From NCBI RefSeq assembly GCF_014673495.1, contig NZ_CP051006.1, positions 4,650,001 through 4,714,000 on the forward strand: DNA of 64,000 nt, in the 5' to 3' direction. A model generated the notes under the pieces. The model saw nothing but the letters and a program-made list of their open reading frames with translations, was not told where the DNA came from and ran no database searches. Both the position numbers and the translations under genes were made by a program. This DNA comes from Streptomyces griseofuscus. Its GTDB lineage: Bacteria > Actinomycetota > Actinomycetes > Streptomycetales > Streptomycetaceae. Shown here one piece after another: positions 33,810 through 42,940 of the stretch (position 1 is its first letter; each line of letters opens with the position of its first letter).

Positions 33810-35216
33810 ATGAGCAGCTCGGCGAGCAGTGTCGTGAACGGTGGCATCTCCTTCTGGTACGTGGACGACGGCCTCCCGGCGGTACGGGAACCGCTGCCCG
33901 GGGACGCCACGGCGGACGTGGTGATCGTCGGCGGCGGGTACACCGGCCTGTGGACCGCGTACTACCTGAAGAAGGCCGCGCCCTTCCTGCGGATCACCGT
34001 CCTGGAGCAGAAGTTCTGCGGATACGGCGCCTCCGGCCGCAACGGCGGCTGGCTGTACAACGGCATCGCGGGCCGCGACCGCTACGCGAAGCTGTACGGC
34101 CGGGAGGCCGCGGTACGCCTCCAGCAGGCGATGAACGACACCGTGGACGAGGTGATCGCGGTCGCCGGTGCGGAGGGCATCGACGCCGATCTGCACAAGG
34201 GCGGCGTCCTGGAGGTGGCCACGACCCCCGCGCAGCTGGCCCGGCTGCGGGCGTTCCACGAGCACGAGCTGTCGTACGGCGAGAAGGACCGGGAGCTGTA
34301 CGGCGCCCGGGAGACGGCCGAGCGGATCCGGGTCGCGGACGCCGTCGGCTCGGCCTGGACCCCGCACGGCGCCCGGCTGAACCCGGTGAAGCTGGTGAAG
34401 GGCCTGGCGGCGACGGTCGAGGCACTGGGCGTGGTGATCCATGAGATGACCCCGGTGACCGAGATCCGCCCCAAGCACGCCGTCACCCCCTACGGCACCG
34501 TCCGCGCCCCCTACGTGCTGCGCTGCACCGAGGGCTTCACCGCCTCCCTCAAGGGCCAGAAGCGGACCTGGCTGCCGATGAACTCCTCGATGATCGCCAC
34601 CGAGCCGCTGACCGAGGCGCAGTGGGCGGCGATCGGCTGGGCGGGCCGGGAGACGCTGGGCGACATGGCGCACGCCTATATGTACGCGCAGCGCACCGCC
34701 GACGGCCGGATCGCGCTGGGCGGGCGCGGGGTGCCGTACCGCTTCGGCTCCCGCACGGACAACGACGGCCGCACCCAGCGGGCGACCGTCGAGGCGCTGC
34801 GGGACATCCTGGTGCGCTTCTTCCCGTCCCTGGCCGGGGTCGCCGTCACCCACGCCTGGTCCGGCGTCCTCGGGGTGCCGCGCGACTGGTGCGCCACCGT
34901 CACCCTCGACCGCGCCACCGGGCTCGGCTGGGCCGGCGGTTACGTCGGCTCCGGCGTCGCCACCACCAACCTGGCCGCCCGCACCCTGCGCGACCTCGTG
35001 CAGCAGGACTCCGGACAGGCGGGCCGCACCGAGCTGACCGAACTGCCCTGGGTCGGCCACAAGGTGCGCAAGTGGGAGCCCGAGCCCTTCCGCTGGCTCG
35101 GCGTCCACGGCATGTACGCCACCTACCACACGGCCGACCACCGCGAACGCCTCCACCCGGCGACGGAGTCCTCGCGGCTGGCCAGGGCGGCGGACCGGGT
35201 GGCGGGACGCCGTTGA
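33810..35216 (+). CDS. FAD-dependent oxidoreductase, DAO family
   Basis: The 468-aa flavoprotein has the dinucleotide motif DVVIVGGGYTGLWTAYYLKKAAP and the family segment KFCGYGASGRNGGWLYNGIAG. A substrate domain and a C-terminal SGVLGVPRDWCATVTLD...GWAGGYVGSGVATTNLAARTL follow, typical of gamma-glutamylputrescine-oxidase-like and other D-amino-acid-oxidase superfamily enzymes. It probably oxidises an amine or amino acid; the substrate is unknown. No pathway partner was seen next to it. A -10 box (TAGGTT) lies 7 nt upstream of the ATG, suggesting a leaderless transcript. Confidence 0.85.
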   Translation: MSSSASSVVNGGISFWYVDDGLPAVREPLPGDATADVVIVGGGYTGLWTAYYLKKAAPFLRITVLEQKFCGYGASGRNGGWLYNGIAGRDRYAKLYGREAAVRLQQAMNDTVDEVIAVAGAEGIDADLHKGGVLEVATTPAQLARLRAFHEHELSYGEKDRELYGARETAERIRVADAVGSAWTPHGARLNPVKLVKGLAATVEALGVVIHEMTPVTEIRPKHAVTPYGTVRAPYVLRCTEGFTASLKGQKRTWLPMNSSMIATEPLTEAQWAAIGWAGRETLGDMAHAYMYAQRTADGRIALGGRGVPYRFGSRTDNDGRTQRATVEALRDILVRFFPSLAGVAVTHAWSGVLGVPRDWCATVTLDRATGLGWAGGYVGSGVATTNLAARTLRDLVQQDSGQAGRTELTELPWVGHKVRKWEPEPFRWLGVHGMYATYHTADHRERLHPATESSRLARAADRVAGRR

Positions 35217-35287
35217 GGCGCCGGGCGTTGGTCCTCTGACGAAAGCGGAACGGGACCATGACAAAAACGCGACCTGGGGCGGCAAGT

Positions 35288-35293
35288 ATGATC
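35288..35293 (+). promoter_or_regulatory. Candidate -10 box upstream of the lipoprotein gene
   Basis: TATGAT, close to the sigma-70-type consensus, lies in an unusually A-rich patch of the 35217-35392 gap, about 100 nt ahead of the lipoprotein start. No good -35 was found at 17 nt. Confidence 0.35.
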
Positions 35294-35392
35294 CCCGCTG
35301 CAAACAAGAGCCAGATGAATGATCGGGTCCGCTTTGCCACGGCAACCGTGCGGTGGGCCCGCGTTTCTTCTACGGGGAGAGGTTCTCTTTTC

Positions 35393-36043
35393 ATGCGTAT
35401 ACGGGTCGCCATCAGCGTTCCTGCCGTCGCCGCGATGGCCGCGTGCGCCCTGCTGCTCACCGGGTGCAACGACGATTCCGGCTCGGGCGCCGGCTCCGCG
35501 TCCTCGCCCACGCCGACCGCGTCCGCCGCCACCGACAGCTCCTCTCCGGCGGCGTCGCCCTCGCAGTCGGCCGCAGGGAACGGGGGCGCGGCCACCGGTA
35601 CCGCCGTGCCGGTGAACAAGACGATCAACGACGACGTGATGGGCGAGAAGGCCACCGTCATCAAGTACATCAAGGACTTCCAGCCGTCGGCGGCGTCGAA
35701 GGCCAAGTTCTCGGCGCTGGCGGACGAGAAGGTCGTCCTGGTCGACGTCACGGTCACCGCGAGCTCGAAGTACTACGACAGCTTCGGCGCCACGTCCTTC
35801 TACCTCACCGGTATGCCCAACGGCATCGACCAGGCGAGCACCACCATCCTGGACGACGAGATCAAGGCCGCCGGCTACCCGCCGCTGAAGGACGCCGAGA
35901 CCGGCAAGACCTCGACCGGCTGGGTCGTCTTCACGCCCACCAAGGACGCGGACAAGCTCGTCCTGCGCTACAAGCGCCTGGCGGCCAAGGCCTCCGACGG
36001 CACGAACATCACCGCGAAGAACTTCGACGTCCCGCTCGACTGA
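35393..36043 (+). CDS. Secreted lipoprotein of unknown function
   Basis: The 216-aa protein has signal sequence MRIRVAISVPAVAAMAACALLLTGC with lipobox LLTGC. A Ser/Pro/Thr/Ala linker follows to about residue 75, then a globular beta-rich domain (TINDDVMGEKATVIKYIKDFQPS... KVVLVDVTVTASSKYYDSFGATSFYL... GWVVFTPTKDADKLVLRYKRLA) with the look of a DUF4352-like immunoglobulin-fold lipoprotein. The ATG at 35393 is chosen because it begins the signal peptide and follows GGGGAGAGG; an in-frame ATG 135 nt upstream is unlikely. Confidence 0.8.
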   Translation: MRIRVAISVPAVAAMAACALLLTGCNDDSGSGAGSASSPTPTASAATDSSSPAASPSQSAAGNGGAATGTAVPVNKTINDDVMGEKATVIKYIKDFQPSAASKAKFSALADEKVVLVDVTVTASSKYYDSFGATSFYLTGMPNGIDQASTTILDDEIKAAGYPPLKDAETGKTSTGWVVFTPTKDADKLVLRYKRLAAKASDGTNITAKNFDVPLD

Positions 36044-36055
36044 CGGATGCGGAAC

Positions 36056-36106
36056 GGGGCGCGCCCCCTCGACGAGGCCTCGGCCGTCGTCGGCGGGGCG
36101 CGTCCC
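36056..36106. terminator. Terminator between convergent lipoprotein and MFS genes
   Basis: GGGGCGCGCCCCCTCGACGA (36056-36075) pairs with TCGTCGGCGGGGCGCGTCCC (36087-36106) with few mismatches and an 11-nt loop. Confidence 0.7.
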
Positions 36107-36110
36107 TGTC

Positions 36111-37604
36111 TCAGCCCACCTGCTCCCGCACCGCGCTGCCGGCCGGCGCGCCGTGCTTCGGGGCCGGCGCGGTCACCATCAGGCCCGCGGTCAGGGCGGC
36201 GATGATCATGATCACGCCGGCCCAGGCGATGGCCACGGTGTAGCCGTGCACGACGCCGTCCGGGACCGCGCCGGGCCGGTGCGGGCGGGCGGCGACATAG
36301 GCCGCCGCGCTGGTGGTGGCGATCGTGTTCAGCAGCGCCGTACCGATCGAACCGCCGACCTGCTGGGCCGTGTTGACGGTCGCGGAGGTGACTCCGGCGT
36401 CCCGCGGCGCGACCCCCGCCGTCGCCGTGGCGAACACCGGCATGAAGGTCAGCCCCAGGCCGAGCCCCAGCAGCACCAGGGAGGGCAGGATCTCCCCGGC
36501 GTAGGAGGAGTGCGGGGTCAGCCGGGTGAGCAGCAGCAGTCCGCCGGTCGCCAGCAGCATCCCCGGCACCAGCAGCCGCCGCGGCGGCACACGGGGCAGC
36601 AGCCGCGCCGAGATCTGGGTGGTCCCGGCGACGATCGCGGCGGTCATCGGCAGGAACGCCAGGCCCGTGCGGACCGGCGAGTAGCCGAGGACGACCTGGA
36701 GGTAGTAGGTCATGAACAGGAACAGCCCGAACATGCCGATCACCGCGAACGTCATCGTCAGCAGGCAGCCCGCCCGGTCCCGGCTGCGCAGGATGCGCAG
36801 CGGCAGCAGCGGGCTCGGCGCCCGCGCCTGCCACCACACGAACGCCACGAGCAGCAGCACTCCGGCCGCCAGCAGCGCGAGCACCAAGGGGTCCGACCAG
36901 CCGCGCGGCTGGGCCTCGCCGAAGCCGTAGACGATCGCGACCAGGCCCCCGCAGCCCAGCAGCACACCGGGCACATCGAGCCGGACGTCCCGGTGCCCGG
37001 GACGGTCGTGCAGCAGCGTGAACGCGCCGAAGACCGCGAGCGCCGCGATGGGCACATTGACGTACAGGCACCAGCGCCAGGTCAGGTATTCGGTGAGCAC
37101 CCCGCCGACGATCAGCCCGATCGCCGAACCGCTGCCCGCCAGCGCGCTGTAGATCCCGAACGCCTTGCCGCGCTCACGGGGGTCGGTGAACATCGTGGTC
37201 AGCAGGGACAGCGCGGAGGGCGCGAGCAAGGCGGCGAAGACCCCTTGCAGCGCGCGGGCGCCGTAGAGCATCCCGGAGCCGGTCGCGGCCCCGCCGAGCG
37301 CCGAGGCGAGCGCGAAGCCGACCAGACCGATCACGAAGGTGCGTTTTCGCCCCACGAGATCGGCGATCCGGCCGCCCAGCAGGAGCAGCCCGCCGAAGGC
37401 AACGGTGTACGCCGTGATCACCCATTGCCGGTTGCCGTCGGACATGTGCAGGGCGCGCTGCGCGGAGGGGAGCGCGATGTTCACGATCGTGGCGTCCAGG
37501 ACCACCATCAGCTGGGCCAGGGCGATGACGACCAGCCCCCACCAGCGGTGCGGATCCGTACCCTCCGCGGCGGCCCGGGACTCACCCGTTCGGCCGATGC
37601 TCAT
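36111..37604 (-). CDS. MFS drug transporter, DHA2 (14-TM) family
   Basis: The 497-aa permease has about 14 membrane segments. Characteristic segments are LVVIALAQLMVVLDATIVNIALPSAQRAL (TM1, motif D1), GGRIADLVGRKRTFVIG (loop 2-3 motif A) and SALAGSGSAIGLIVGGVLTEYLTWRWCLYVNVPIA (motif C, antiporter type). It should export drugs or secondary metabolites using the proton gradient; substrates are unknown. No regulator lies beside it. The start is the ATG at 37604 (MSIGRTGESRAAAEG). Confidence 0.88.
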   Translation of the reverse strand: MSIGRTGESRAAAEGTDPHRWWGLVVIALAQLMVVLDATIVNIALPSAQRALHMSDGNRQWVITAYTVAFGGLLLLGGRIADLVGRKRTFVIGLVGFALASALGGAATGSGMLYGARALQGVFAALLAPSALSLLTTMFTDPRERGKAFGIYSALAGSGSAIGLIVGGVLTEYLTWRWCLYVNVPIAALAVFGAFTLLHDRPGHRDVRLDVPGVLLGCGGLVAIVYGFGEAQPRGWSDPLVLALLAAGVLLLVAFVWWQARAPSPLLPLRILRSRDRAGCLLTMTFAVIGMFGLFLFMTYYLQVVLGYSPVRTGLAFLPMTAAIVAGTTQISARLLPRVPPRRLLVPGMLLATGGLLLLTRLTPHSSYAGEILPSLVLLGLGLGLTFMPVFATATAGVAPRDAGVTSATVNTAQQVGGSIGTALLNTIATTSAAAYVAARPHRPGAVPDGVVHGYTVAIAWAGVIMIIAALTAGLMVTAPAPKHGAPAGSAVREQVG

Positions 37605-37804
37605 CTGGCCAGAACACCATGGATCGGGAGGTGCCGCATCTGGGTGACTTCGCCCTGATTCTCAGGGTTTTCTCAGGGTTCCAGGACGACCTTTCCGAGG
37701 GTGCCGCGATCCTGCGACCTGGAGCGCGCCTGACGTCAAGGAGTGTCGGCGCGGGTGGGGGGCGGGTGGCGGCGATTGTCAGTGGTGGGGTGCAGCATGG
37801 ACCC

Positions 37805-38482
37805 ATGGTGAGCGGAACGACCGGCGGGAGCCGGGTGGGACAGGGCGCACGACGGCCGGAGCTGCGACTGCCGCCGCTGGAGCCATGGGCCGGCGACGGA
37901 CTGGAGCCCGATGGGGACTACGACGGCCTTGAGTTCGCGGACGCGGACCTCACGGGCCAGGACGCGGCGGGCGCCCGGTTCATGGACTGCGCGCTGCGCG
38001 GCTGCGCCGTCGACGGGACGAAGCTGCGGCACGCCCGGGTGCTGGACACCGCGCTCACGGGTTTCCGCGGGGTCGGCACGGATCTGTCCGAGGCCACCCT
38101 GCGCGATGTCGAACTGACCGATCCGCGCCTCGGCGGCACCCAGTTGCACGGCGCGGTGCTGGAGCGGGTCGTGGTGCGCGGCGGCAAGATCGACTATCTG
38201 AATCTGCGCATGGCCCGGCTGCGGGACGTGGTCTTCGAGTCCTGCGTCCTGGTCGAACCGGACTTCGGCGGCGCGCGCCTGGAGCGGGTGGAGTTCGTGG
38301 ACTGCGCGCTGAAGGGGGCCGACTTCACCGGGGCCACGCTGAAGGACGTCGATCTGCGCGGCGCCGCCCCGCTGGAGATCGCCCGGGGCCTCGACCGGCT
38401 CTCCGGCGCGGTGATCGGCACGGGCCAGCTGCTCGACCTGGCCCCGGTGCTGGCGGCGGCGCTCGGGATACGCGTGGAGTGA
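37805..38482 (+). CDS. Pentapeptide-repeat protein
   Basis: The 225-aa protein consists mainly of A(D/N)LxX-type five-residue repeats from about residue 40 to 185 (FADADLTGQDAAGARFMDCALRGC; DLSEATLRDVELTDPRLGGTQLHG; FVDCALKGADFTGATLKDVDLRGA), forming a right-handed quadrilateral beta-helix. Some relatives mimic DNA and protect gyrase; others have no known role. The ATG at 37805 (MVSGTTGG) is used because the 62 upstream in-frame codons lack repeat character. Confidence 0.8.
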   Translation: MVSGTTGGSRVGQGARRPELRLPPLEPWAGDGLEPDGDYDGLEFADADLTGQDAAGARFMDCALRGCAVDGTKLRHARVLDTALTGFRGVGTDLSEATLRDVELTDPRLGGTQLHGAVLERVVVRGGKIDYLNLRMARLRDVVFESCVLVEPDFGGARLERVEFVDCALKGADFTGATLKDVDLRGAAPLEIARGLDRLSGAVIGTGQLLDLAPVLAAALGIRVE

Positions 38483-38491
38483 GCGATCCCG

Positions 38492-38992
38492 TTACGCGAC
38501 GCGCGGGAAGCGGGCCTGGAGGGTCCAGATCGCCGGGTTCTCTCCCAGGTCCTCATGCAGGTCGACGAGGTCGGCGACCAGGTCCTGGAGGAAGTCCCGT
38601 GCCTCGCGGCGCAGTTCGGTGTGCGCGAAGGAGAGCGGGGCCTCGTCCAGCGGCTGCCAGTCGGCCATGATGTCGACCCAGCCGAAGCGGCGCTCGAACA
38701 GCAGCCGGTCACTGGACTCGGTGAAGTCCAGCTCCGCCCGCTGCGGCCGGGCGGCGCGGGAGCCCATCGGATCCCGGTCCAGCCGCTCCACGATGTCGCA
38801 CAGCGCCCACGCGAAGTCCAGCACCGGCACCCATCCCCAGGCAGTGGACAGTTCTCGGTCCGACTTGGTGTCCGCGAGGTACACGTCCCCGCAGAACAGA
38901 TCGTGCCGCAGCGCGCGCACGTCCGCGCGGCGGTAGTCGGTCTGCGGGGGATCCGGAAACCGGTTGGAGAGGGCGTAGCCGATATCGAGCAC
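38492..38992 (-). CDS. Conserved hypothetical protein
   Basis: A 166-aa acidic, soluble protein with many aromatic residues (STAWGWVPVLDFAWALCDIVERLD; LLFERRFGWVDIMADWQPLDEAPLSFAHTELRREARDFLQDLVADLVDLHEDLGENPAIW). I do not recognise a family. Similar proteins in actinobacteria are annotated only as domain-of-unknown-function proteins. Start is probably GTG at 38992. It converges with the pentapeptide gene with a 9-nt gap. Confidence 0.7.
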   Translation of the reverse strand: MLDIGYALSNRFPDPPQTDYRRADVRALRHDLFCGDVYLADTKSDRELSTAWGWVPVLDFAWALCDIVERLDRDPMGSRAARPQRAELDFTESSDRLLFERRFGWVDIMADWQPLDEAPLSFAHTELRREARDFLQDLVADLVDLHEDLGENPAIWTLQARFPRVA

Positions 38993-39163
38993 GGCTCGAT
39001 GGTGTCACGGCGGGCCGGGGACGCCGGGGGCGGTGCCGGTCCCCGGGCTCCGCCCTTTCTGTGAGCCCGCTGTGTCCGGGCGCCGTTTCCGCAGGCGGAG
39101 AGCTTGTGGAGGGGTGATCAAACCACCCCCGGAGACGTCTCCCGCCGGTGATCCGCTTCCGCC

Positions 39164-39169
39164 TAAGAT
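39164..39169 (+). promoter_or_regulatory. -10 box of a probable leaderless transcript
   Basis: TAAGAT lies 7 nt before the ATG of the M1 peptidase gene, with no Shine-Dalgarno in CGCTGAC. Confidence 0.6.
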
Positions 39170-39176
39170 CGCTGAC

Positions 39177-40568
39177 ATGTCCAGATCCGTACGCCTGGTA
39201 CCGGCCGCCGCGGTCGCGTTGGCGCTCGTTCTCGCCGGTACCGGATGCGCGGGCGGGGTGCGCGGCACACCGGGGGGTCCTGGGGTGCGGGACCCGTATT
39301 TCCCGAAGGCGGGCAACGGCGGGTACGACGTCGACCACTACGCCCTCACCCTGGACTACACCCCGGCCACCCACCGCCTCACCGGTACGGCGGTCATCAC
39401 GGCGCGCGCCACCAAGGACCTGTCCGCGTTCGACCTGGATCTCGCCGGGCTGCATGTGGACTCGGTCGGCGTGGACGGCCGGGACGCCCGCTACAACCGG
39501 GCCGGGCAGGAGCTCACCGTCCGGCCGCACGACGATCTGCGCAAGGGCGGCACCTTCCGTACGACCGTCCGCTACTCCGGGGTCCCCGGCACCCTCACCG
39601 ACCCCGACGGCTCCGCGGAGGGCTGGCTGCCCACGGCCGACGGCGCGCTCGGGCTCGGCGAGCCGGTCGGGTCCATGGCGTGGTTCCCCGGCAACGACCA
39701 TCCCTCCGACAAGGCCACGTACGACATCACCGTCACCGTGCCGCAGGGCCTCCAGGCGGTGTCCAACGGCGAGTTGGCGGACCAGTCAAGCCGGGCGGGC
39801 CGTACGGCCTACCACTGGCGCACCGCCCAGCCCATGGCCAGCTACCTCGCGACCGTCGCGATCGGCCACTTCGACATCACCCGGTCCAAGGGGCCCGGCG
39901 GGCTGCCCGTGCTCACCGCGGTCGACCGCACACAGGCCGAGGCCAGCGCGGCGGTCCTCGCGAAGCTGCCCGAGATCGTCAAGTGGGAGGAGGACACGTT
40001 CGGGCCGTACCCCTTCTCCTCCGTCGGCGCCATCATCGACCGGCCGGACGACGCGGGATACGCGCTGGAGACGCAGAACCGGCCGGTCTTCCCCGGCGCA
40101 CCCGAGCTGGGCACCCTCGTCCATGAACTCGCCCACCAGTGGTACGGCGACTGCGTCACCCCCAAGTCCTGGCGGGACATGTGGCTCAACGAGGGGTTCG
40201 CCACGTACGCGCAGTGGCTGTGGGACGAGGACCACGGTGGTGACTCGGCAGAGGAGACCTTCCGGTACTACTACGACGAGCACGACAGCGCGCTGTGGGC
40301 GTTCCCGCCCGCGACGCCCTCCGGCGCGGCGCACATCTCCGCGTCACCGGTCTACGAGCGCGGCGCGATGGTGCTCCACAAGATCCGGCAGAAGGTCGGC
40401 GACAAGGCCTTCTTCGCCCTCCTGCGCGCCTGGCCGGCCGCGCACCGGTACGGCAACGCGAGCACCGGTGACTTCACGGCGTACGTCGAACACCGCTTCC
40501 CGGACCAGGACTTCGGGGAGATCTGGAAGGACTGGCTGTACGGCGAGGGCAAACCGGCGCATCCGTGA
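39177..40568 (+). CDS. M1-family metallopeptidase, secreted lipoprotein-like
   Basis: The 463-aa zinc aminopeptidase has a signal sequence with lipobox-like LAGTGC near residue 22, the M1 N-terminal beta domain (YDVDHYALTLDYTPATHRLTGTAVITARATKDL), and the catalytic domain with zinc motif HELAHQWYGD and NEGFATYAQWLWDE (third ligand Glu). It lacks the long C-terminal helical domain of PepN, so it is a short secreted M1 enzyme, probably taking peptides outside the membrane. ATG at 39177 starts the signal peptide. Confidence 0.9.
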   Translation: MSRSVRLVPAAAVALALVLAGTGCAGGVRGTPGGPGVRDPYFPKAGNGGYDVDHYALTLDYTPATHRLTGTAVITARATKDLSAFDLDLAGLHVDSVGVDGRDARYNRAGQELTVRPHDDLRKGGTFRTTVRYSGVPGTLTDPDGSAEGWLPTADGALGLGEPVGSMAWFPGNDHPSDKATYDITVTVPQGLQAVSNGELADQSSRAGRTAYHWRTAQPMASYLATVAIGHFDITRSKGPGGLPVLTAVDRTQAEASAAVLAKLPEIVKWEEDTFGPYPFSSVGAIIDRPDDAGYALETQNRPVFPGAPELGTLVHELAHQWYGDCVTPKSWRDMWLNEGFATYAQWLWDEDHGGDSAEETFRYYYDEHDSALWAFPPATPSGAAHISASPVYERGAMVLHKIRQKVGDKAFFALLRAWPAAHRYGNASTGDFTAYVEHRFPDQDFGEIWKDWLYGEGKPAHP

Positions 40569-40592
40569 CCGGGGCGCGCGCCGGGATGCCCA

Positions 40593-40622
40593 CCCCTCCC
40601 CGGACCCTCGGCCGGGGAAGGG
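40593..40622. terminator. Terminator between M1 peptidase and TerD genes
   Basis: CCCCTCCCCGG (40593-40603) pairs with CCGGGGAAGGG (40612-40622) with one mismatch and an 8-nt loop between the convergent stops. Confidence 0.65.
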
Positions 40623-40638
40623 CGGACACGGCGGTCCG

Positions 40639-41214
40639 TCAGACGTTCACACCGAAGTCCTGGGCGATGCCGACCAGGCCGGAGGCGTAACCCTGGCCCA
40701 CCGCGCGGAACTTCCACTCCGCGCCGTTGCGGTACAGCTCGCCGAAGACCATGGCGGTCTCGGTGGCGGCGTCCTCGGACAGGTCGTAGCGGGCGATCTC
40801 CGCGCCGCCGGCCTGGTTGACGATGCGGATGTACGCGTTGCGCACCTGGCCGAAGTTCTGGCCGCGGTTCTCCGCGTCGTAGATGGAGACCGGGAAGACG
40901 ATCTTGTCGATGTCGGCCGGGAGACCGGCCAGGTTGACGTTGATCGCCTCGTCGTCGCCCTCGCCCTCGCCCGTGCGGTTGTCACCGGTGTGCACGATGG
41001 TGCTGTCCGGGGTCTGCTTGTTGTTGAAGAAGACGAAGTGGGCGTCCGAGTAGACCTTGCCCTGCGTGTTGACCGCGATGGCGGAGGCGTCCAGGTCGAA
41101 GTCCGTGCCCGTGGTGGTGCGGACGTCCCAGCCGAGGCCCACGGTGACGGCCGTCAGGCCCGGAGCCTCCTTGGAGAGCGAGACGTTGCCACCCTTGGAC
41201 AGGCTTACAGCCAT
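40639..41214 (-). CDS. terD: TerD-family calcium-binding stress protein
   Basis: The 191-aa protein follows the TerD pattern exactly: MAVSLSKGGNVSLSKEAPGLTAVTVGLGWDVRTTTGTDFDLDASAIAVNTQGKVYSDAHFVFFNNKQTPDSTIVHTGDNRTGEGEGDDEAINVNLAGLP. It has two acidic calcium sites (DFDLDASA; GDNRTGEGEGDDE) and ends WKFRAVGQGYASGLVGIAQDFGVNV. TerD proteins are linked to tellurite and oxidative stress and, in Streptomyces, to calcium and development. It is divergent from arfB. Confidence 0.94.
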   Translation of the reverse strand: MAVSLSKGGNVSLSKEAPGLTAVTVGLGWDVRTTTGTDFDLDASAIAVNTQGKVYSDAHFVFFNNKQTPDSTIVHTGDNRTGEGEGDDEAINVNLAGLPADIDKIVFPVSIYDAENRGQNFGQVRNAYIRIVNQAGGAEIARYDLSEDAATETAMVFGELYRNGAEWKFRAVGQGYASGLVGIAQDFGVNV

Positions 41215-41388
41215 GTTGGGAGTCCCTTCCTAGATATCCCTGTACGTGCCGACGAAGCTACCGTCACCCGGAGAACGTCGAGGGGGGCGCCCATGGTTCC
41301 GCACTCCTTTACCTTTTTTACCCGTACTTCTCCACGGATCCGGAAATCCAGGTGACGCGGACCGGCCCGGGCCGGGAACATGGAGGGC

Positions 41389-41817
41389 ATGTCCGGTCCT
41401 CACCTCATCCGTGGCTCCGTCTCGCTCCCCGAGGCCGAGCTGATGTGGCGTTTCTCCAGGTCGTCCGGCCCGGGCGGACAGCATGTGAACACCAGCGACT
41501 CCCAGGTGGAGCTGCGCTTCGACCTCGCGGCCACCGAGGCGCTGCCGCCGGTGTGGAAGGAGCGGGCCCTGGAGCGGCTGGCCACCCGTCTCGTCGACGG
41601 CGTGGTGACCGTGCGCGCGTCCGAGCACCGTTCCCAGTGGCGCAACCGCGAGAGCGCCGCCGTACGCCTCGCGGCCCTTCTCGCGGAGGCCACCGCGCCC
41701 CCGCCCAAGCCGCGCAGGCCCACCCGGATACCCCGGGGCATCAATGAGCGCCGGCTGCGGGAGAAGAAGCAGCGCGCCGACACCAAGCGCGGGCGCTCGG
41801 GGCGCGACTGGGGCTGA
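41389..41817 (+). CDS. arfB: Alternative ribosome-rescue hydrolase ArfB (YaeJ)
   Basis: The 142-aa peptidyl-tRNA hydrolase has the RF-1 catalytic motif GGQ in RSSGPGGQHVNTSDSQVELRFDL and the long basic C-terminal tail (PKPRRPTRIPRGINERRLREKKQRADTKRGRSGRDW) that probes the empty mRNA channel of stalled ribosomes. It releases nascent chains on non-stop complexes. ATG at 41389 gives the common MSGP N-terminus, but ATG at 41380 (three codons longer) is equally possible; neither has a well-placed Shine-Dalgarno. Confidence 0.92.
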   Translation: MSGPHLIRGSVSLPEAELMWRFSRSSGPGGQHVNTSDSQVELRFDLAATEALPPVWKERALERLATRLVDGVVTVRASEHRSQWRNRESAAVRLAALLAEATAPPPKPRRPTRIPRGINERRLREKKQRADTKRGRSGRDWG

Positions 41818-41845
41818 GCCGGCCCCTTCGCCGCCCGCTCCCCGG

Positions 41846-42313
41846 CTACGCGTCCCCCAGACCCAGCACCCCCACCGTCTGCCCCCCGCTCGTCTCCCCG
41901 TTCTTCCCGAAGCCCAGCCGGAGATAGAACTCCTCGGGGCCGTCCGCCCCGGGATGCCAGGTGACGTACAGCTCGGAACCACCCCGGCGCCGGATCTCCG
42001 CGCCCACCGAGGCGACCGCGAAGCGCCCGTACCCCCGCCCCTGCTCGCCCGCCGCGATGTTCAGCCGCCACAGCCCCGACCGGCGGACGCTTCCGTCGCC
42101 GTACCAGTCGATGTCGAGGAAGGCCATCAGGAACCCGACTGGCCGGGCGCCGTCGAGGATCAGCCGCGGCCAGGCCACACCCGGAGGGTGGACATGGGCC
42201 TCGGCGAGGGAGCGTTCCACCGGCTCCACCGCGTGTTCCTGGTCGGGCCGGACGCGAATACCGATCGCCGTCTCGAAATTGCGGGGCGTGATCTCTTCCA
42301 GATGCGGTGTCAT
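41846..42313 (-). CDS. GNAT-family N-acetyltransferase
   Basis: The 155-aa acetyl-CoA-dependent acyltransferase begins TPHLEEITPRNFETAIGIRVRPDQEHAVEPVERSLAEAHV, with VGFLMAFLDIDW in the core and GLWRLNIAAGEQGRGYGRFAVASVGAEIRRRGGSELYVTWHPG as CoA-binding motif A (Q-G-R-G-Y-G). It resembles SpeG/diamine-type acetyltransferases, but the substrate is not assigned. A TAGGGT -10 box lies 6 nt upstream of the ATG, suggesting leaderless expression. Confidence 0.86.
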   Translation of the reverse strand: MTPHLEEITPRNFETAIGIRVRPDQEHAVEPVERSLAEAHVHPPGVAWPRLILDGARPVGFLMAFLDIDWYGDGSVRRSGLWRLNIAAGEQGRGYGRFAVASVGAEIRRRGGSELYVTWHPGADGPEEFYLRLGFGKNGETSGGQTVGVLGLGDA

Positions 42314-42319
42314 CCGCGC

Positions 42320-42325
42320 ACCCTA
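42320..42325 (-). promoter_or_regulatory. -10 box of a probable leaderless GNAT transcript
   Basis: On the minus strand TAGGGT is followed by six nucleotides (GCGCGG) and the ATG. Confidence 0.55.
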
Positions 42326-42367
42326 GGCGGCGAATTCACCGCACCACCACGGAAATAAAACCAAGGC

Positions 42368-42940
42368 TCAGCCCAACTGCCGGTAACGGCCCCGGAAATA
42401 CGTCAGCGGGCCGCCCTCCGCGCTCGGCACCCGGGCCGTCAGCACCCGGCCGATGACCAGGGTGTGATCGCCCGCCGCCACCCGCTGCTCGGTGCGGCAC
42501 TCCAGCGTCGCCAGCGCGCCGCCGATCAGCGGGGCGTGGGTGACCTCGCCGCGGGTGTACGCGAGGTCCTCGAACAGGAGCCGGTCGCTGATGCGGCCCT
42601 TCATGGCGAAGCGGCCCGCGATGTGCCGCTGGCTCTCGGCGAGCACCGACACCGCCCACAGCGGCTGTTCGGCGAGCAGGTCGTCCATGCGTGAGCCCTC
42701 CCGCAGGCTGACCAGCACCAGCGGCGGGTCCAGGGAGACCGACAGGAACGCCGTGGCGGTCATGCCGACGTCCTCCACACCCGGGGCGTCCGGGTCGTCG
42801 GGGTCGAGCGGCGGTTCCTGCGCGGTGACCAGGACCACGCCCGCGGCCAGCCGGGACATCGCGGCCCGGAACTCGTCGTTGCTCACCCCCTCAGCATGCC
42901 CGGAAGCGGCGAGGGTGGTGGGGGAAGGCGTCTTCAGCAC
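42368..42940 (-). CDS. Flavin reductase-family protein (FMN-binding split barrel)
   Basis: The 190-aa protein has the flavin-reductase core: FRAAMSRLAAGVVLVTAQ, GMTATAFLSVSLDPPLVLVSL, FAVSVL-type strand PLWAVSVLAESQRHIAGRFA, and HTLVIGRVLTARV. It supplies reduced flavin to a two-component monooxygenase or acts alone; no partner oxygenase is adjacent. The GTG at 42940 is the long start. A second GTG at 42886 (VSNDEFRAAM) is close to the family N-terminus and may be the true one. Confidence 0.85.
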   Translation of the reverse strand: MLKTPSPTTLAASGHAEGVSNDEFRAAMSRLAAGVVLVTAQEPPLDPDDPDAPGVEDVGMTATAFLSVSLDPPLVLVSLREGSRMDDLLAEQPLWAVSVLAESQRHIAGRFAMKGRISDRLLFEDLAYTRGEVTHAPLIGGALATLECRTEQRVAAGDHTLVIGRVLTARVPSAEGGPLTYFRGRYRQLG